Source: Elusimicrobiales bacterium (GTDB lineage: Bacteria; Elusimicrobiota; Elusimicrobia; Elusimicrobiales; UBA9959). From it: a stretch of 51,878 bases of DNA. The stretch covers positions 1 through 51,878 of the forward strand of contig JAVHLJ010000016.1 in the NCBI GenBank assembly GCA_031082205.1. The letters run 5' to 3'. Below the pieces are notes generated by a model. That model saw only the letters and a list, made by a program, of their open reading frames with translations, had not been told where the DNA came from and did not search any database. Numbering within the stretch: position 1 is the stretch's first letter; the number at the start of each line of letters is the position of its first letter. Both the position numbers and the translations under genes were made by a program. Shown here piece by piece: positions 16,607 to 25,417 of the stretch.

Positions 16607-17104
16607 CTGACCAACAGCAAATCCTTCTGGGCCGTTTCGGCCCTCCTGGGCCTTTTTGTCCTGGCCGCCTCGGCCTGGTCCCTCTACGACCGCGTCAGCC
16701 TCTATTTCAGCGAGGACGTCGTCAGCGTCTCGCCCAAGCCGGTGCCCCTTCCGAAGTTCGACGAAGAAGAGGAGGAGGAGACGGCCGAAAAGCCGGCCGC
16801 CAAGGCTCAGGAACAAAAAACGGCCGCAGCTCCCGCGAAGGCCGAAGCGGGCGAAGCCCCCGCCAAGCCCAGGGCGGTGAAGACCGTCTTCGAGTACAAG
16901 GGCGCGGGGAAAAAGGTCACCCTGGCCGGCAGCTTCAGCGTCTGGCGGGAGCTGCCCATGAAGAGGCAGAACGGCTCCTGGCGCGCCGAGGTCTATATAC
17001 TGCCCGGCACCTACACCTACCATTTCACCGTGGACGGCAAAAAAACGGCCGACCCGGGCAAGCCCAAGGCCCCCACGGGGGACTCCATAGTGGCCGTTGA
17101 ATAA
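16607..17104 (+). CDS. Membrane-anchored protein with AMPK/CBM48-like glycogen-binding domain; non-AUG start suspected
   Basis: About 165 residues. The frame is open from just after a TAA at 16580. It encodes a signal anchor (SALLGLFVLAASAW) directly before the acidic and Ala/Lys-rich linker. No ATG, GTG or TTG precedes that anchor; the only candidates are CTG at 16595 and 16607. The latter would give (M)TNSKSFW. Starting at GTG 16742 would delete the anchor. The last 80 residues resemble the AMPK glycogen-binding domain: VTLAGSFSVWRELPMKR, then GSWRAEVYILPGTYTYHF, then VDGKKTADP. This suggests binding of alpha-glucan or another ligand on the outer face of the membrane. Function is inferred from the domain only. 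Confidence 0.65.
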   Translation: MTNSKSFWAVSALLGLFVLAASAWSLYDRVSLYFSEDVVSVSPKPVPLPKFDEEEEEETAEKPAAKAQEQKTAAAPAKAEAGEAPAKPRAVKTVFEYKGAGKKVTLAGSFSVWRELPMKRQNGSWRAEVYILPGTYTYHFTVDGKKTADPGKPKAPTGDSIVAVE

Positions 17105-17174
17105 GGGTAAAGTTTAAAAAATCGTTAACATTCCCGTAACAGGCTTCGGATAGACTAGTATTGGACGCGGCTAT

Positions 17175-20100
17175 ATGAATTTCAGCAAGATCCTGGCACT
17201 GTCCCTGCTGGTCCCGGCCCTCGCGGCCGCGGACGCTTTCGCCATGAACACGGCGCGGCACAACCACGCCGTCACGCTGCTGCCCGACGGCAACATCCTG
17301 GTCAGCGGCGGCCGCACCGGCGTGAACGCGGTGACCGGGTCCATCGAGATGTACAACATGCGGACCAACGAGTGGCAGGACATGGCGACGCTCGCCGTGC
17401 CCAGGTCATCGCATACGGCCACCGTGATGTCCGACGGCCGCGTCCTGATAGCCGGCGGCTTCACCGGCGCCGGCGCGCCCACCGGCAGCGTGGAGATATA
17501 CGATCCCAAGGACGGGAGCCTGACCAACGGGGGGACTCTCAACCCCGCTCGCGGCGGCCATACCGCCACGCTCCTCACCGCCGGCGACCACGCCGGGGAA
17601 ATACTCGTCTGCGGCGGCCAGAGCGGCGGGGGCACTACCATAACGGCCGACTGCGACTACGTTGATTCCTCCGGCGCGGTCGCCGACGCGCCCGACATGG
17701 CCAGCGCCCGTGTCGGCCACGTGGCCACACTGCTGCATTCCGGCCGCGTATTCGTCAGCGGAGGCCGCCTCTGGAGCGGGACCGCCTGGGTCTACGCCCC
17801 CATGGTCGAGTTCTACGATCCGGCCACGGACGAATGGACGCCCGGCGGCGCCATGCTGCAGGGCCGCGCCGACCATACCGCCACCGTCCTCAACAACGGC
17901 CTGATAATGATAGCCGGCGGCTACAACGCCTCCAACAGGCTGCGCTGCATGTACGGCGAAGACAGCCTTGAGGAGGACTGCTGGCATATCAAGTACTATA
18001 CCCTGGGCGCGAGCGCCCAGAATCCCGGCAGCCACGGCTACCTCGACGGGGCCGAATTCTTCGACCAGAACGGCGCCAACCTCACGCTGATGGAGAGCAC
18101 TTTCAACCTGATGCCGTACAGGACGGCCCGCCATACCGCCCTGCTCGAGACCGACGGCCGCTGGCGCTCCCACCGCGGCTACGGCAACATCTACCCCACC
18201 TTCTTCAGCAACGCCCCGGACCTGGCCGACACCAGCACGATAATACGCCTCACCGCCACCGGCAACACCACCGCGAACATAGCCAACACCAGCAGCATCA
18301 ATTTCCCGCTGGAATTCAAGCTGGTCCGCCCGGTCTCCGGCCGCCTGGTGGACGCCGACATCTACCTCTCCCCGTCGCCCAGCCCCGAGACGCCCTCCAT
18401 CTCCGTGGAGAACGTGGAATTCACCATAGGCGCCAGCACCGCCATCGTGGACGGCAAGGCCGTCGGCCTGCTGCTGGGAGACGACTATGAGCCCGGCGAT
18501 TTCGACGCTTTGGTATCGCTGGATAATCCGGCCGGCACCGCCATCTTCGAACCGCGGGGCGTCACCTCCAACGGCACCGCCGTGTCCTCGCAGTTCACGG
18601 CGGGCGGGGCGGAGATACTGCCCGGCGAGAGCGGCCAGATCACCGGGCAGCTCGTGACCGGGGTATCGTTCCGCCTGCCCGACATCTACCGGGCCAGCAT
18701 CGTAGGCCAGGCGACCATACTCTCGGGCTCCATCTCCCATGACGGGGGGGATTACCAGATCACCATAAACGAGGGCGCCACCGCCGCTCTCAACCTGGCG
18801 GCGGGAGCCTGCGACGACAACGAGGATTACTGCACCTTCGCGGGCAACCTCACCTTCAACGGCGTAGTGGCCGAGATAGCCAACTTGACGCCGCTCGAGG
18901 ACTACACCACTTTCTTCGTGACGGCGCCCTACAACACCGACCCGTACAACATCGGGGCGCAGCCGGTCAGCCTTCAGCTCAGGCTGGATTTCACCGCCAC
19001 CGAGGTGCACATCAGGGACAAGAACGTCTCCTACGTGTTCAGCCAGTCCACGGCGGTGGTGAGGGAGATGATCTTCTCCAACCACCTGGCCTACACCCCT
19101 TCCACCAACCGCTGGGAGGACCTCAACAACCCCGAGGCCTCCGGCCTGCACTCCCTGCCGACTTTCGACCACACGGCCCTGTACACCCCGGCCGGCGACA
19201 CTTTCATCCTGGGCGGGCGGGACTGCGAAACGGACCCGGCCAATCATTGCGGCGCCAGGACTTTCAATCCCAATACCGTGGACTTCGGCCTCATACCGGT
19301 ACTGGCGGGCAGCTGGACCGACGGCCCCAAGCTGGGCTCCAGGCGCGGCTTCCACACCAGCACGCTGCTGCCGGACGGCAAGATACTGACCTGCGGCGGC
19401 ACGGACGGCGCCAGGCCTCTGGCCACCTGCGAACTGCTCGATCCCGTAACCGACAAGTGGACCGCCACCGGCTCCATGACCACGGCCAGGGCCAACCACA
19501 CGGCCACCCTGCTGCCCAACGGCAACGTGCTGGCGTCCGGCGGCGTCACGCCCGGCGGCGCGGCCTCCGCCGCGGCCGAGATCTACTATCCCGACACCCG
19601 CACCTGGGTGCCCACGGGCTCCATGAGCTCCGCCCGCCAGCTGCACACGGCGACCCTGATGCCCGACGGCAATGTCCTGGTTGTAGGCGGCGACACCTCC
19701 GGAGGCTACTCCAACACGGCGGAGATCTACATCGCCTCCGCCACGCACTGGATATCCGGCGGCACCGTCAGCCCCGGCCGCGCCCAGCATACGGCCACCC
19801 TGCTCAAGAACGGCAACGTCCTGATAGCCGGCGGCGTCAACGCCACCGGCCCCATAAACGGGGCGCTCATATACAACTACCAGACCAGGACCTCCGGCAG
19901 CCCGACCACCATGGCCATGGCCCGCTACGACCACACGGCCACGCTGCTGCGGGACGGCAACGTCCTGATAGCCGGCGGTTCCAACGGCCTGCAGAGCAGC
20001 AAGAACTGCGAGATCTTCTTCACCACCGGCACCTGGGGGAGCACCGCCCTGATAAACTATAACCGGGCCAGGCACCGCACCGTCCTGCTGCCCAACGGCA

Positions 20101-22904
20101 AGGTGATGCTAACCGGCGGCGAGATCTCCGGCGTGGTGCAGAGCGTGCCGGAGAGCTTCGATCCCGACCTGCGGTCCTGGAGCGAGCAGGGCGAGGCCGT
20201 CTCCCGCTCGCGCCACACCTCGGTGATGACCAGGGGCAACAGGGTGATCAACATAGGCGGCTGGAACGGCGGCCAGTACCTCGACACCACCGAATACACC
20301 GACTTCCAGTTCTGGCCCGACTCACAGGGCCTGACGGCCGGCACCACCCGCCAGCCGCTCATCTCGACCGGCACGGCCATGTTCGACCACGGCTGGCGGG
20401 CCACCCTGCTCAGCAACACCTCCAACTTCCACGGCGTCACCGAAGCGGCCGGCGGAGGCTCGGGTCCCATGACCTCCTCCCACTCCAACCCGCGCGTTTA
20501 CCTGCAGCAGATAGACAATACCAGCGGGTTCATGATAGACCTCTCCACCCGCGTCTATTCCCATTACGGCGGCCCCAACACCGACTGGAGCAAGACCCTT
20601 TCCTCCATAACCGTGATCACGCCTTCGCTGCCGGCCGAGATGCCCCGCGGCTGGTACCACATGCGCGTAGCGGCCAACGGCGTCTTTTCCGAAGGCTTCA
20701 CGGTGCAGGTCTCCACCCCCAGGCCCCGCGTGGAAGCCTCCACACCGACCGCTACCGTACAGGGCACCAGTTCCGTGACCTGGACCTGGAGCAACGCCAC
20801 CGCCCATAACGACGCGGACGGCTTCGCCATCTATTCCGCCAGCACCAGCGTCTTCATCGCCACCGTGGCCTTCGCCGTCTCGGGCGACATCACCTACACG
20901 CAGACCGGCCTGGCGCCTAATACGCCGGCCTCCATCATGGTGGCGGCCTACAACCAGGGCGGCTACGGCCCGCTGGTAAGGTCCGGGACCTATTACACGC
21001 TCGCCGCGCCCCCGGCCCACCTCACCATCAAGGACGTCAGCTTCGAGACGGTCACGCTCACCTGGAGCGCCAACGGAAACACCCCTATCACCCGCTACGA
21101 ACTTAGCATGGCGGAGGAGAGCCCCGATTTCTCGGTCCGCGTCTCGACCCCGGTCGGCTTCGACGACGCCTTCACCTCCACCACTTACACGGTCGTGGGA
21201 ATAGAAGCCAACTCCCTCTACTATTTCCGCGTAAGGGCCCGCAACGGCGGGGGGGTGGTCACGGTCTCGACCCCGGCCGCGCCGCCCTACATCTCTACGG
21301 TGACCGTGGCCCAGGTGCAGAACCTGCAGGGGACTCCGCTCAGCGGCCACGAGATAAGCTGGTCCTGGATGCAGTCCGTCGGCGCCGATTATTACGAGGT
21401 CTACGACATAACCGACAGCACCGTCAATCCTCCGCTCGTAGCCTCGACGGCGAACAATTACCTCACCCAGACCAGCCTGTCCACCAACACTGTGCACCAG
21501 GTCATCGTCTACGCGCTCAAGAACACGCCCAGCGGGCCGGTGCGCGGCTCTCCCGGCTACTCGGGCAGGGTGTACACCCTGGCCAACCCTCCCGAAGCCC
21601 GCAACTTCACCGCGGTCAGCACGGGGACCATGACCCTTAACTGGGGCCCCAACGGCAACCCCGTCAATACGGATTATCTCATCCACTTCTCGTCTTACGC
21701 CTCCTACTCTCCCTATTACAGCAGCGCCACCGTGCGGGCCGGCAACAGCTACACGGCCGCAGGCCTGAAGCCCAATACGGTCTACTACGCCAGGGTTTAC
21801 GCGCTCAACGGCAATTCCGTGCCCACCGCGCCAGCGAGCCTCGGGAGCAAGTACACCCACGCCCAGGCCCCTTCCGGAGTGACGGCCGTCACCATAGCGA
21901 TGTCAGGCGTTACGCTGGTCTGGAACACCGGCGCCAACCCGCCCGATACCTATTACGAGGTGCGCAGCAGCACCAATAATTTCGTGACCATCTCCACCCA
22001 CGTGCTCTTCGCCCAGCTGTTCACGGAAAGCACCGTGACGGTCTCCGGCCTGCTGACCTCGACCACTTACCAGTTCGACGTGGCCGCCAAGAACGGCGAG
22101 AACATAGTGACCGCCCGCACGCTGGTCGTACCGGCCGTCTTCACGCTGGCCGGACCCTCCGGGACACCGTCCGGCGCCATCGGCGGCACCGGCGTCCCCG
22201 GCCAGACCTCCGTCATAGCCGGCACGCTGCCCAACGGCCACACGGTGTCGATGTCCATACCCCCGGCCGCCTTCACGGCGGAGACGGCGGTGGCCATATC
22301 CTCACACTCGGTGGGCATCGTCCCCTACAGCGCCAACCCCTGCAACGTCAACACCGGGGCCGGCGGCATCCCGGTACTGGCCGTGAACATTTACAGCGAC
22401 AACGGCACCCAGCCCTATGACCCCGTCTCCTTCACCATCGGGTACGGCAACATGACCTCAGCCCAGATCGCGAGCATAAACCAGAACATACCCAAGCTGG
22501 TCTGGGCCAGGTACAACCCCGTCAACGGCCAGTGCCTGCCGCTGGAGACCAGCGTGAACACCGGCAACAGGACCATCACCTCCTCGCTGAACCATTTCAG
22601 CATCTTCCAGCTGATAATAAAGGAGCCCGCGTCCAACCTCGCCGGCGTGCTGATCTATCCCAACCCCTTCTTCCCCAACAGGGGCCAGGGCTTCGTCACT
22701 TTCAACAACCTGCCCGCCGCCGCCAAGGTCAACATCTACACGCTCTCCGGCACCAAGGTCTGGGAAGGCTCGGCCACCACTTCCGGCGTGCTGACCTGGC
22801 GCGGCGTAAACGAAAACGGAAACCCGGTAGGCAGCGGCGTCTACTTCGTCTCCGTCAAATCCACGGGCGGGGACAAGATCTTCAAGCTGGCGGTGGAGAG
22901 ATGA
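17175..22904 (+). CDS. Giant secreted protein: two kelch/galactose-oxidase-like propellers, FN3 repeats, type-IX-like C-terminal domain
   Basis: 1909 residues. The signal peptide is residues 1-23 (ending ADAFA). At least 14 kelch-type motifs of the form HTATLLPDGNVLIAGG occur in two groups of seven, suggesting two seven-bladed propellers (about 25-690 and 710-1045). The sixth blade of the first carries a roughly 300-residue insertion. A galactose-oxidase-C-like beta domain follows (about 1050-1180), then about five fibronectin III repeats (1185-1660) with NTVYYARVYALNGN-type strands, a further beta region, and an 86-residue tail beginning VLIYPNPFFPNRG. That tail matches the FlgD/T9SS type A C-terminal domain, with GSGVYFVSVKSTGG near the end. 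No copper-oxidase active site could be recognised. It is translationally coupled to a PorV homologue, suggesting export to the cell surface. Confidence 0.85.
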   Translation: MNFSKILALSLLVPALAAADAFAMNTARHNHAVTLLPDGNILVSGGRTGVNAVTGSIEMYNMRTNEWQDMATLAVPRSSHTATVMSDGRVLIAGGFTGAGAPTGSVEIYDPKDGSLTNGGTLNPARGGHTATLLTAGDHAGEILVCGGQSGGGTTITADCDYVDSSGAVADAPDMASARVGHVATLLHSGRVFVSGGRLWSGTAWVYAPMVEFYDPATDEWTPGGAMLQGRADHTATVLNNGLIMIAGGYNASNRLRCMYGEDSLEEDCWHIKYYTLGASAQNPGSHGYLDGAEFFDQNGANLTLMESTFNLMPYRTARHTALLETDGRWRSHRGYGNIYPTFFSNAPDLADTSTIIRLTATGNTTANIANTSSINFPLEFKLVRPVSGRLVDADIYLSPSPSPETPSISVENVEFTIGASTAIVDGKAVGLLLGDDYEPGDFDALVSLDNPAGTAIFEPRGVTSNGTAVSSQFTAGGAEILPGESGQITGQLVTGVSFRLPDIYRASIVGQATILSGSISHDGGDYQITINEGATAALNLAAGACDDNEDYCTFAGNLTFNGVVAEIANLTPLEDYTTFFVTAPYNTDPYNIGAQPVSLQLRLDFTATEVHIRDKNVSYVFSQSTAVVREMIFSNHLAYTPSTNRWEDLNNPEASGLHSLPTFDHTALYTPAGDTFILGGRDCETDPANHCGARTFNPNTVDFGLIPVLAGSWTDGPKLGSRRGFHTSTLLPDGKILTCGGTDGARPLATCELLDPVTDKWTATGSMTTARANHTATLLPNGNVLASGGVTPGGAASAAAEIYYPDTRTWVPTGSMSSARQLHTATLMPDGNVLVVGGDTSGGYSNTAEIYIASATHWISGGTVSPGRAQHTATLLKNGNVLIAGGVNATGPINGALIYNYQTRTSGSPTTMAMARYDHTATLLRDGNVLIAGGSNGLQSSKNCEIFFTTGTWGSTALINYNRARHRTVLLPNGKVMLTGGEISGVVQSVPESFDPDLRSWSEQGEAVSRSRHTSVMTRGNRVINIGGWNGGQYLDTTEYTDFQFWPDSQGLTAGTTRQPLISTGTAMFDHGWRATLLSNTSNFHGVTEAAGGGSGPMTSSHSNPRVYLQQIDNTSGFMIDLSTRVYSHYGGPNTDWSKTLSSITVITPSLPAEMPRGWYHMRVAANGVFSEGFTVQVSTPRPRVEASTPTATVQGTSSVTWTWSNATAHNDADGFAIYSASTSVFIATVAFAVSGDITYTQTGLAPNTPASIMVAAYNQGGYGPLVRSGTYYTLAAPPAHLTIKDVSFETVTLTWSANGNTPITRYELSMAEESPDFSVRVSTPVGFDDAFTSTTYTVVGIEANSLYYFRVRARNGGGVVTVSTPAAPPYISTVTVAQVQNLQGTPLSGHEISWSWMQSVGADYYEVYDITDSTVNPPLVASTANNYLTQTSLSTNTVHQVIVYALKNTPSGPVRGSPGYSGRVYTLANPPEARNFTAVSTGTMTLNWGPNGNPVNTDYLIHFSSYASYSPYYSSATVRAGNSYTAAGLKPNTVYYARVYALNGNSVPTAPASLGSKYTHAQAPSGVTAVTIAMSGVTLVWNTGANPPDTYYEVRSSTNNFVTISTHVLFAQLFTESTVTVSGLLTSTTYQFDVAAKNGENIVTARTLVVPAVFTLAGPSGTPSGAIGGTGVPGQTSVIAGTLPNGHTVSMSIPPAAFTAETAVAISSHSVGIVPYSANPCNVNTGAGGIPVLAVNIYSDNGTQPYDPVSFTIGYGNMTSAQIASINQNIPKLVWARYNPVNGQCLPLETSVNTGNRTITSSLNHFSIFQLIIKEPASNLAGVLIYPNPFFPNRGQGFVTFNNLPAAAKVNIYTLSGTKVWEGSATTSGVLTWRGVNENGNPVGSGVYFVSVKSTGGDKIFKLAVER

Positions 22905-23956
22905 ACGGGACCCGGACCATCCTCTTCAGGGGCTCCTCCGCCGCGCTGGCGGCCGCCCTGCTGGCCTGCGCGGCTCCCCGCACCGCGCTGGCCGAGACCG
23001 ACTATTTCACCTCCAGGGCCGCTGGCATGACCTCCGGCGACTTCCTCAACCTCCCCGTCGGAGCCCGCGCCGCGGCCATGGGCGGCGCCTACTCCGCGAT
23101 AGCGGAAGAGGCCTCGGCCATATACTGGAACCCGGCCGGCCTGGTGCAGATACCCAAGCTCTCCGCCGTCTTCATGCGCTCCCAGTACGTGGCCGACACC
23201 AGCTACCAGTACGCCGCCTACGCGCACCGCCTGGGCTTCGACTCAGTGGTGGGCGGGTCGGTATTCATGACCGACATCGGTTCCATAGACCAGACCGACA
23301 TCTCGGGCACCCGGGTCGGGGCCTTCACGCCCAAGGACCAGGTCTACACGCTCTCCTACAGCAAGGCCGTGCTGGAGTTCTCCGACAAGGACATGGACGT
23401 CTCCATCGGCGTCTCGGGGCGCTACGTCTCGTCCAAGATACTCAACACCGCCAAGTCCTACTCGGCCGACATCGGCGTGATGACCTACAATTTCACGGCC
23501 ATCCCCTACAGGCTGGGCGTGGCGCTGACCAACCTGGGCAACGGCCTGCGCTACGACACCGAATCGTCCCCGATCCCGCTCACGCTGCGCCTGGGCGGCG
23601 CGGTCAACCCCTTCCGCAACATGCTGGTCTCGGCCGACGCGGTATTCCCGAAGGGCGACGAGCCGTACATGTGCTTCGGCGGCGAACTCTCCACCGAGCC
23701 CAACGAGCTCACCCGCCTCTCGCTGCGCGCCGGCCTCAACACCTCGAAACTGCAGGACGACCTCAGCGGCTTCTCCCTGGGCGCCGGCGCCACGCTGCAC
23801 TTCTTCAGCCTCGACTACGCCTTCGTCCCGATGGGGGAGCTCGGCACCGCCCACAATATCTCCCTGACCTTCGACTTCCCGTTCCGCAGCCCCATCTTCA
23901 ACCGCAGGGACCGCTCCATCTTCACCAGGGTGCAGGATATCTCCATCAACCAATAG
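22901..23956 (+). CDS. PorV/PorQ family outer-membrane beta-barrel protein
   Basis: 351 residues, ATG overlapping the giant gene's stop (ATGA). A signal peptide ends near LAE. The diagnostic N-terminal region follows: GDFLNLPVGARAAAMGGAYS, then SAIYWNPAGLVQI, the signature of the PorV/PorQ (UPF0164, FadL-like) family. The rest alternates hydrophobic strands to a terminal barrel strand, NISLTFDFPF. In Bacteroidota, PorV shuttles type IX cargo from the translocon to the attachment complex. Here it directly follows a protein with a cargo-type tail. No SprA or GldKLMN gene is in the window. Confidence 0.85.
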   Translation: MNGTRTILFRGSSAALAAALLACAAPRTALAETDYFTSRAAGMTSGDFLNLPVGARAAAMGGAYSAIAEEASAIYWNPAGLVQIPKLSAVFMRSQYVADTSYQYAAYAHRLGFDSVVGGSVFMTDIGSIDQTDISGTRVGAFTPKDQVYTLSYSKAVLEFSDKDMDVSIGVSGRYVSSKILNTAKSYSADIGVMTYNFTAIPYRLGVALTNLGNGLRYDTESSPIPLTLRLGGAVNPFRNMLVSADAVFPKGDEPYMCFGGELSTEPNELTRLSLRAGLNTSKLQDDLSGFSLGAGATLHFFSLDYAFVPMGELGTAHNISLTFDFPFRSPIFNRRDRSIFTRVQDISINQ

Positions 23957-24012
23957 CCTCCCTTGCGCCGGGGCCCCCTTTTTTTATAGATTTTCTGACC
24001 GGACTTGAGCGT

Positions 24013-24037
24013 AGGCGCTGGCTTCCTGGCAGCGCCT
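24013..24037. other. Perfect hairpin upstream of SAM decarboxylase
   Basis: AGGCGCTG (24013-24020), 9-nt loop, CAGCGCCT (24030-24037). It lies between a TATAGA box at 23986 and the speH ATG at 24065, so it would be in the leader if that box is used. There is no T tract after it. Confidence 0.5.
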
Positions 24038-24064
24038 GCTGAATTTATACGGACCCCCGATGCC

Positions 24065-24418
24065 ATGAAATCCCTCGGACAGCACCTGGTAGTGGAACTC
24101 TACGACTGCCCCCCGGACCGCCTCGCGGCGGTGGACGGCGTGCAGGAGACCATGGTCAAGGCCGCGAGGGCGGCCAAGGCTACCATCATCGATTCCATCT
24201 TCCATCATTTCCAGCCCCACGGCGTCTCGGGCGTAGTGGTGATAGCCGAGTCCCATTTCGCCATACACACCTGGCCCGAGCACGGCTACGCCGCCATCGA
24301 CCTGTTCACCTGCGGGAATTCCACCAGGCCATGGGAAGCGTTCAAGGTCGTCAAGCGCCTCTTCAAGGCCGGGCATTTCAGCGTGATGAAAATGGAACGG
24401 GGGCTGCTCCCCAGGTAA
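24065..24418 (+). CDS. speH: S-adenosylmethionine decarboxylase proenzyme (SpeH type)
   Basis: 117 residues from ATG 24065; starting there gives the standard MKSLGQHLVVELYDC N-terminus. It makes decarboxylated SAM, the aminopropyl donor for polyamines. The self-cleavage site is the Glu-Ser bond in IAESHFAIHTWPEHGY, which produces the pyruvoyl cofactor from the serine. DLFTCG downstream holds the active-site cysteine. Length and motifs match the short bacterial/archaeal class 1b enzyme. The aminopropyltransferase gene follows after 13 nt, so the two are almost certainly cotranscribed. Confidence 0.93.
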   Translation: MKSLGQHLVVELYDCPPDRLAAVDGVQETMVKAARAAKATIIDSIFHHFQPHGVSGVVVIAESHFAIHTWPEHGYAAIDLFTCGNSTRPWEAFKVVKRLFKAGHFSVMKMERGLLPR

Positions 24419-24431
24419 GGGGCGGGCTTTC

Positions 24432-25400
24432 ATGAAGAAGAAATTCGACTGGATAAAGGATTCCCGCGGCCTGCTGCCCCGGGGCCGCTGGTTCACGGAG
24501 TTCTTCTCGGCCGGGGAGATGCACGCCCACAGGATAAAAAAAGTGCTGGCCGCCTCCAGCACGGCCTTCCAGGACGCGGTCCTGGTCGAATCGTACGCTT
24601 TCGGGAAGATCCTGGTCATCGACAGCGAGACCCAGTCCTCCGAGCGGGACGAGTTCATCTACCACGAGGCCCTGGCCGTGCCGCCTCTGCTGCTCCACCG
24701 GGACCCGCGGTCGGTACTCGTGATGGGCGGGGGGGAAGGCGCCACGGCCCGCGAGTTCCTCAACTGCCGCGCCCTGCGCTCGGTCGTGATGGCCGACATA
24801 GACCACAAGATACTGCGCTTCGCCCGCGGGCACATGCCTTCCTGGCACCGCGGCGCCTTCGACGACCCCCGGCTCCGCCTGCTGGTCCAGGACGCGCGCC
24901 TGCCGGTGCTGGAGTCCCGCCGGCGCTTCGATATAATCTGCTCCGACCTGCCCAGCCCGATCGAAGGCGGCCCGGCCTTCAAGCTCTACACGCTGGAATT
25001 CTACCGCCGGCTGAAGGCCAGGCTGGCCCCGGGCGGGCTTTTCGTGACCCAGGCCGGGCCCGGCCTGCCCTCCCAGTTCGGCCTGCACGCCGCGCTGGCG
25101 GCCACGCTGCGCCGGGTCTTCCGGCGCGTCCTATCCTATCACGCTTTCATACCTTCCTACGACATGCCCTGGACCTTCCTGCTCTGTTCCGACGCCTCCG
25201 GCCCGGACCCTCTGGGCTCCTGCGCGCGGGAGCTGGACAGGCGGGCGCGGGCCAGGCTCGCCCGGAAGCCGCTTTTCGCCGACGGGCAGGCCGTGGAGGG
25301 CATGTTCAGGACCCCGGCTTACTGCAGGGAAGCGATGAGAAAGAACCGCAGGATAATAACGGAGAGGTCGCCGATGTACTTCACGACCTCGCAGGGCTGA
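24432..25400 (+). CDS. Aminopropyltransferase, thermospermine-synthase-like
   Basis: 322 residues. It moves an aminopropyl group from decarboxylated SAM to a polyamine. The SAM-binding motif is MGGGEGATAREFL (residues 98-110), followed by VVMADID (118-124) where spermidine synthases have VEID. Further on come SDLPSPIEGGPAFKLYT and FVTQAGPG, then FIPSYDMPWTFLLCSD. These features (GGGEG-TARE, DID, DPIEGGP-KLYT, TQAGP, IPS-x-W) are those of the ACL5/thermospermine synthase group rather than SpeE (GGGDGG, GPA-LF). The enzyme may therefore accept spermidine and make a tetraamine or long-chain polyamine. It overlaps no neighbour, and the DksA-like gene follows after 17 nt. Confidence 0.82.
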   Translation: MKKKFDWIKDSRGLLPRGRWFTEFFSAGEMHAHRIKKVLAASSTAFQDAVLVESYAFGKILVIDSETQSSERDEFIYHEALAVPPLLLHRDPRSVLVMGGGEGATAREFLNCRALRSVVMADIDHKILRFARGHMPSWHRGAFDDPRLRLLVQDARLPVLESRRRFDIICSDLPSPIEGGPAFKLYTLEFYRRLKARLAPGGLFVTQAGPGLPSQFGLHAALAATLRRVFRRVLSYHAFIPSYDMPWTFLLCSDASGPDPLGSCARELDRRARARLARKPLFADGQAVEGMFRTPAYCREAMRKNRRIITERSPMYFTTSQG

Positions 25401-25417
25401 TCTCAGCAGGAGGACAC

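Noticed and set aside
16424-17023. Minus-strand frame with the peptide GRWESNPRLMLGKHSF
   Set aside because: This peptide is the antisense translation of a tRNA-Gly gene and a well-known false protein annotation.
17406-20075. 889-codon antisense frame inside the giant secreted protein
   Set aside because: Gly/Val/Arg-rich shadow of the kelch repeats; no ribosome site and no known motif.
17175-22904. Active copper galactose oxidase
   Set aside because: Kelch repeats and the C-terminal fold fit, but the copper ligands and Cys-Tyr cofactor could not be identified by eye.
23957-23992. GGGGCCCCC followed by seven T after the PorV gene as a terminator
   Set aside because: The palindrome has no room for a loop, so a stable hairpin cannot form; left unannotated.
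24001-24064. SAM riboswitch upstream of SAM decarboxylase
   Set aside because: Only one simple hairpin is present; no core of SAM-I, II or III type was recognised in this short leader.
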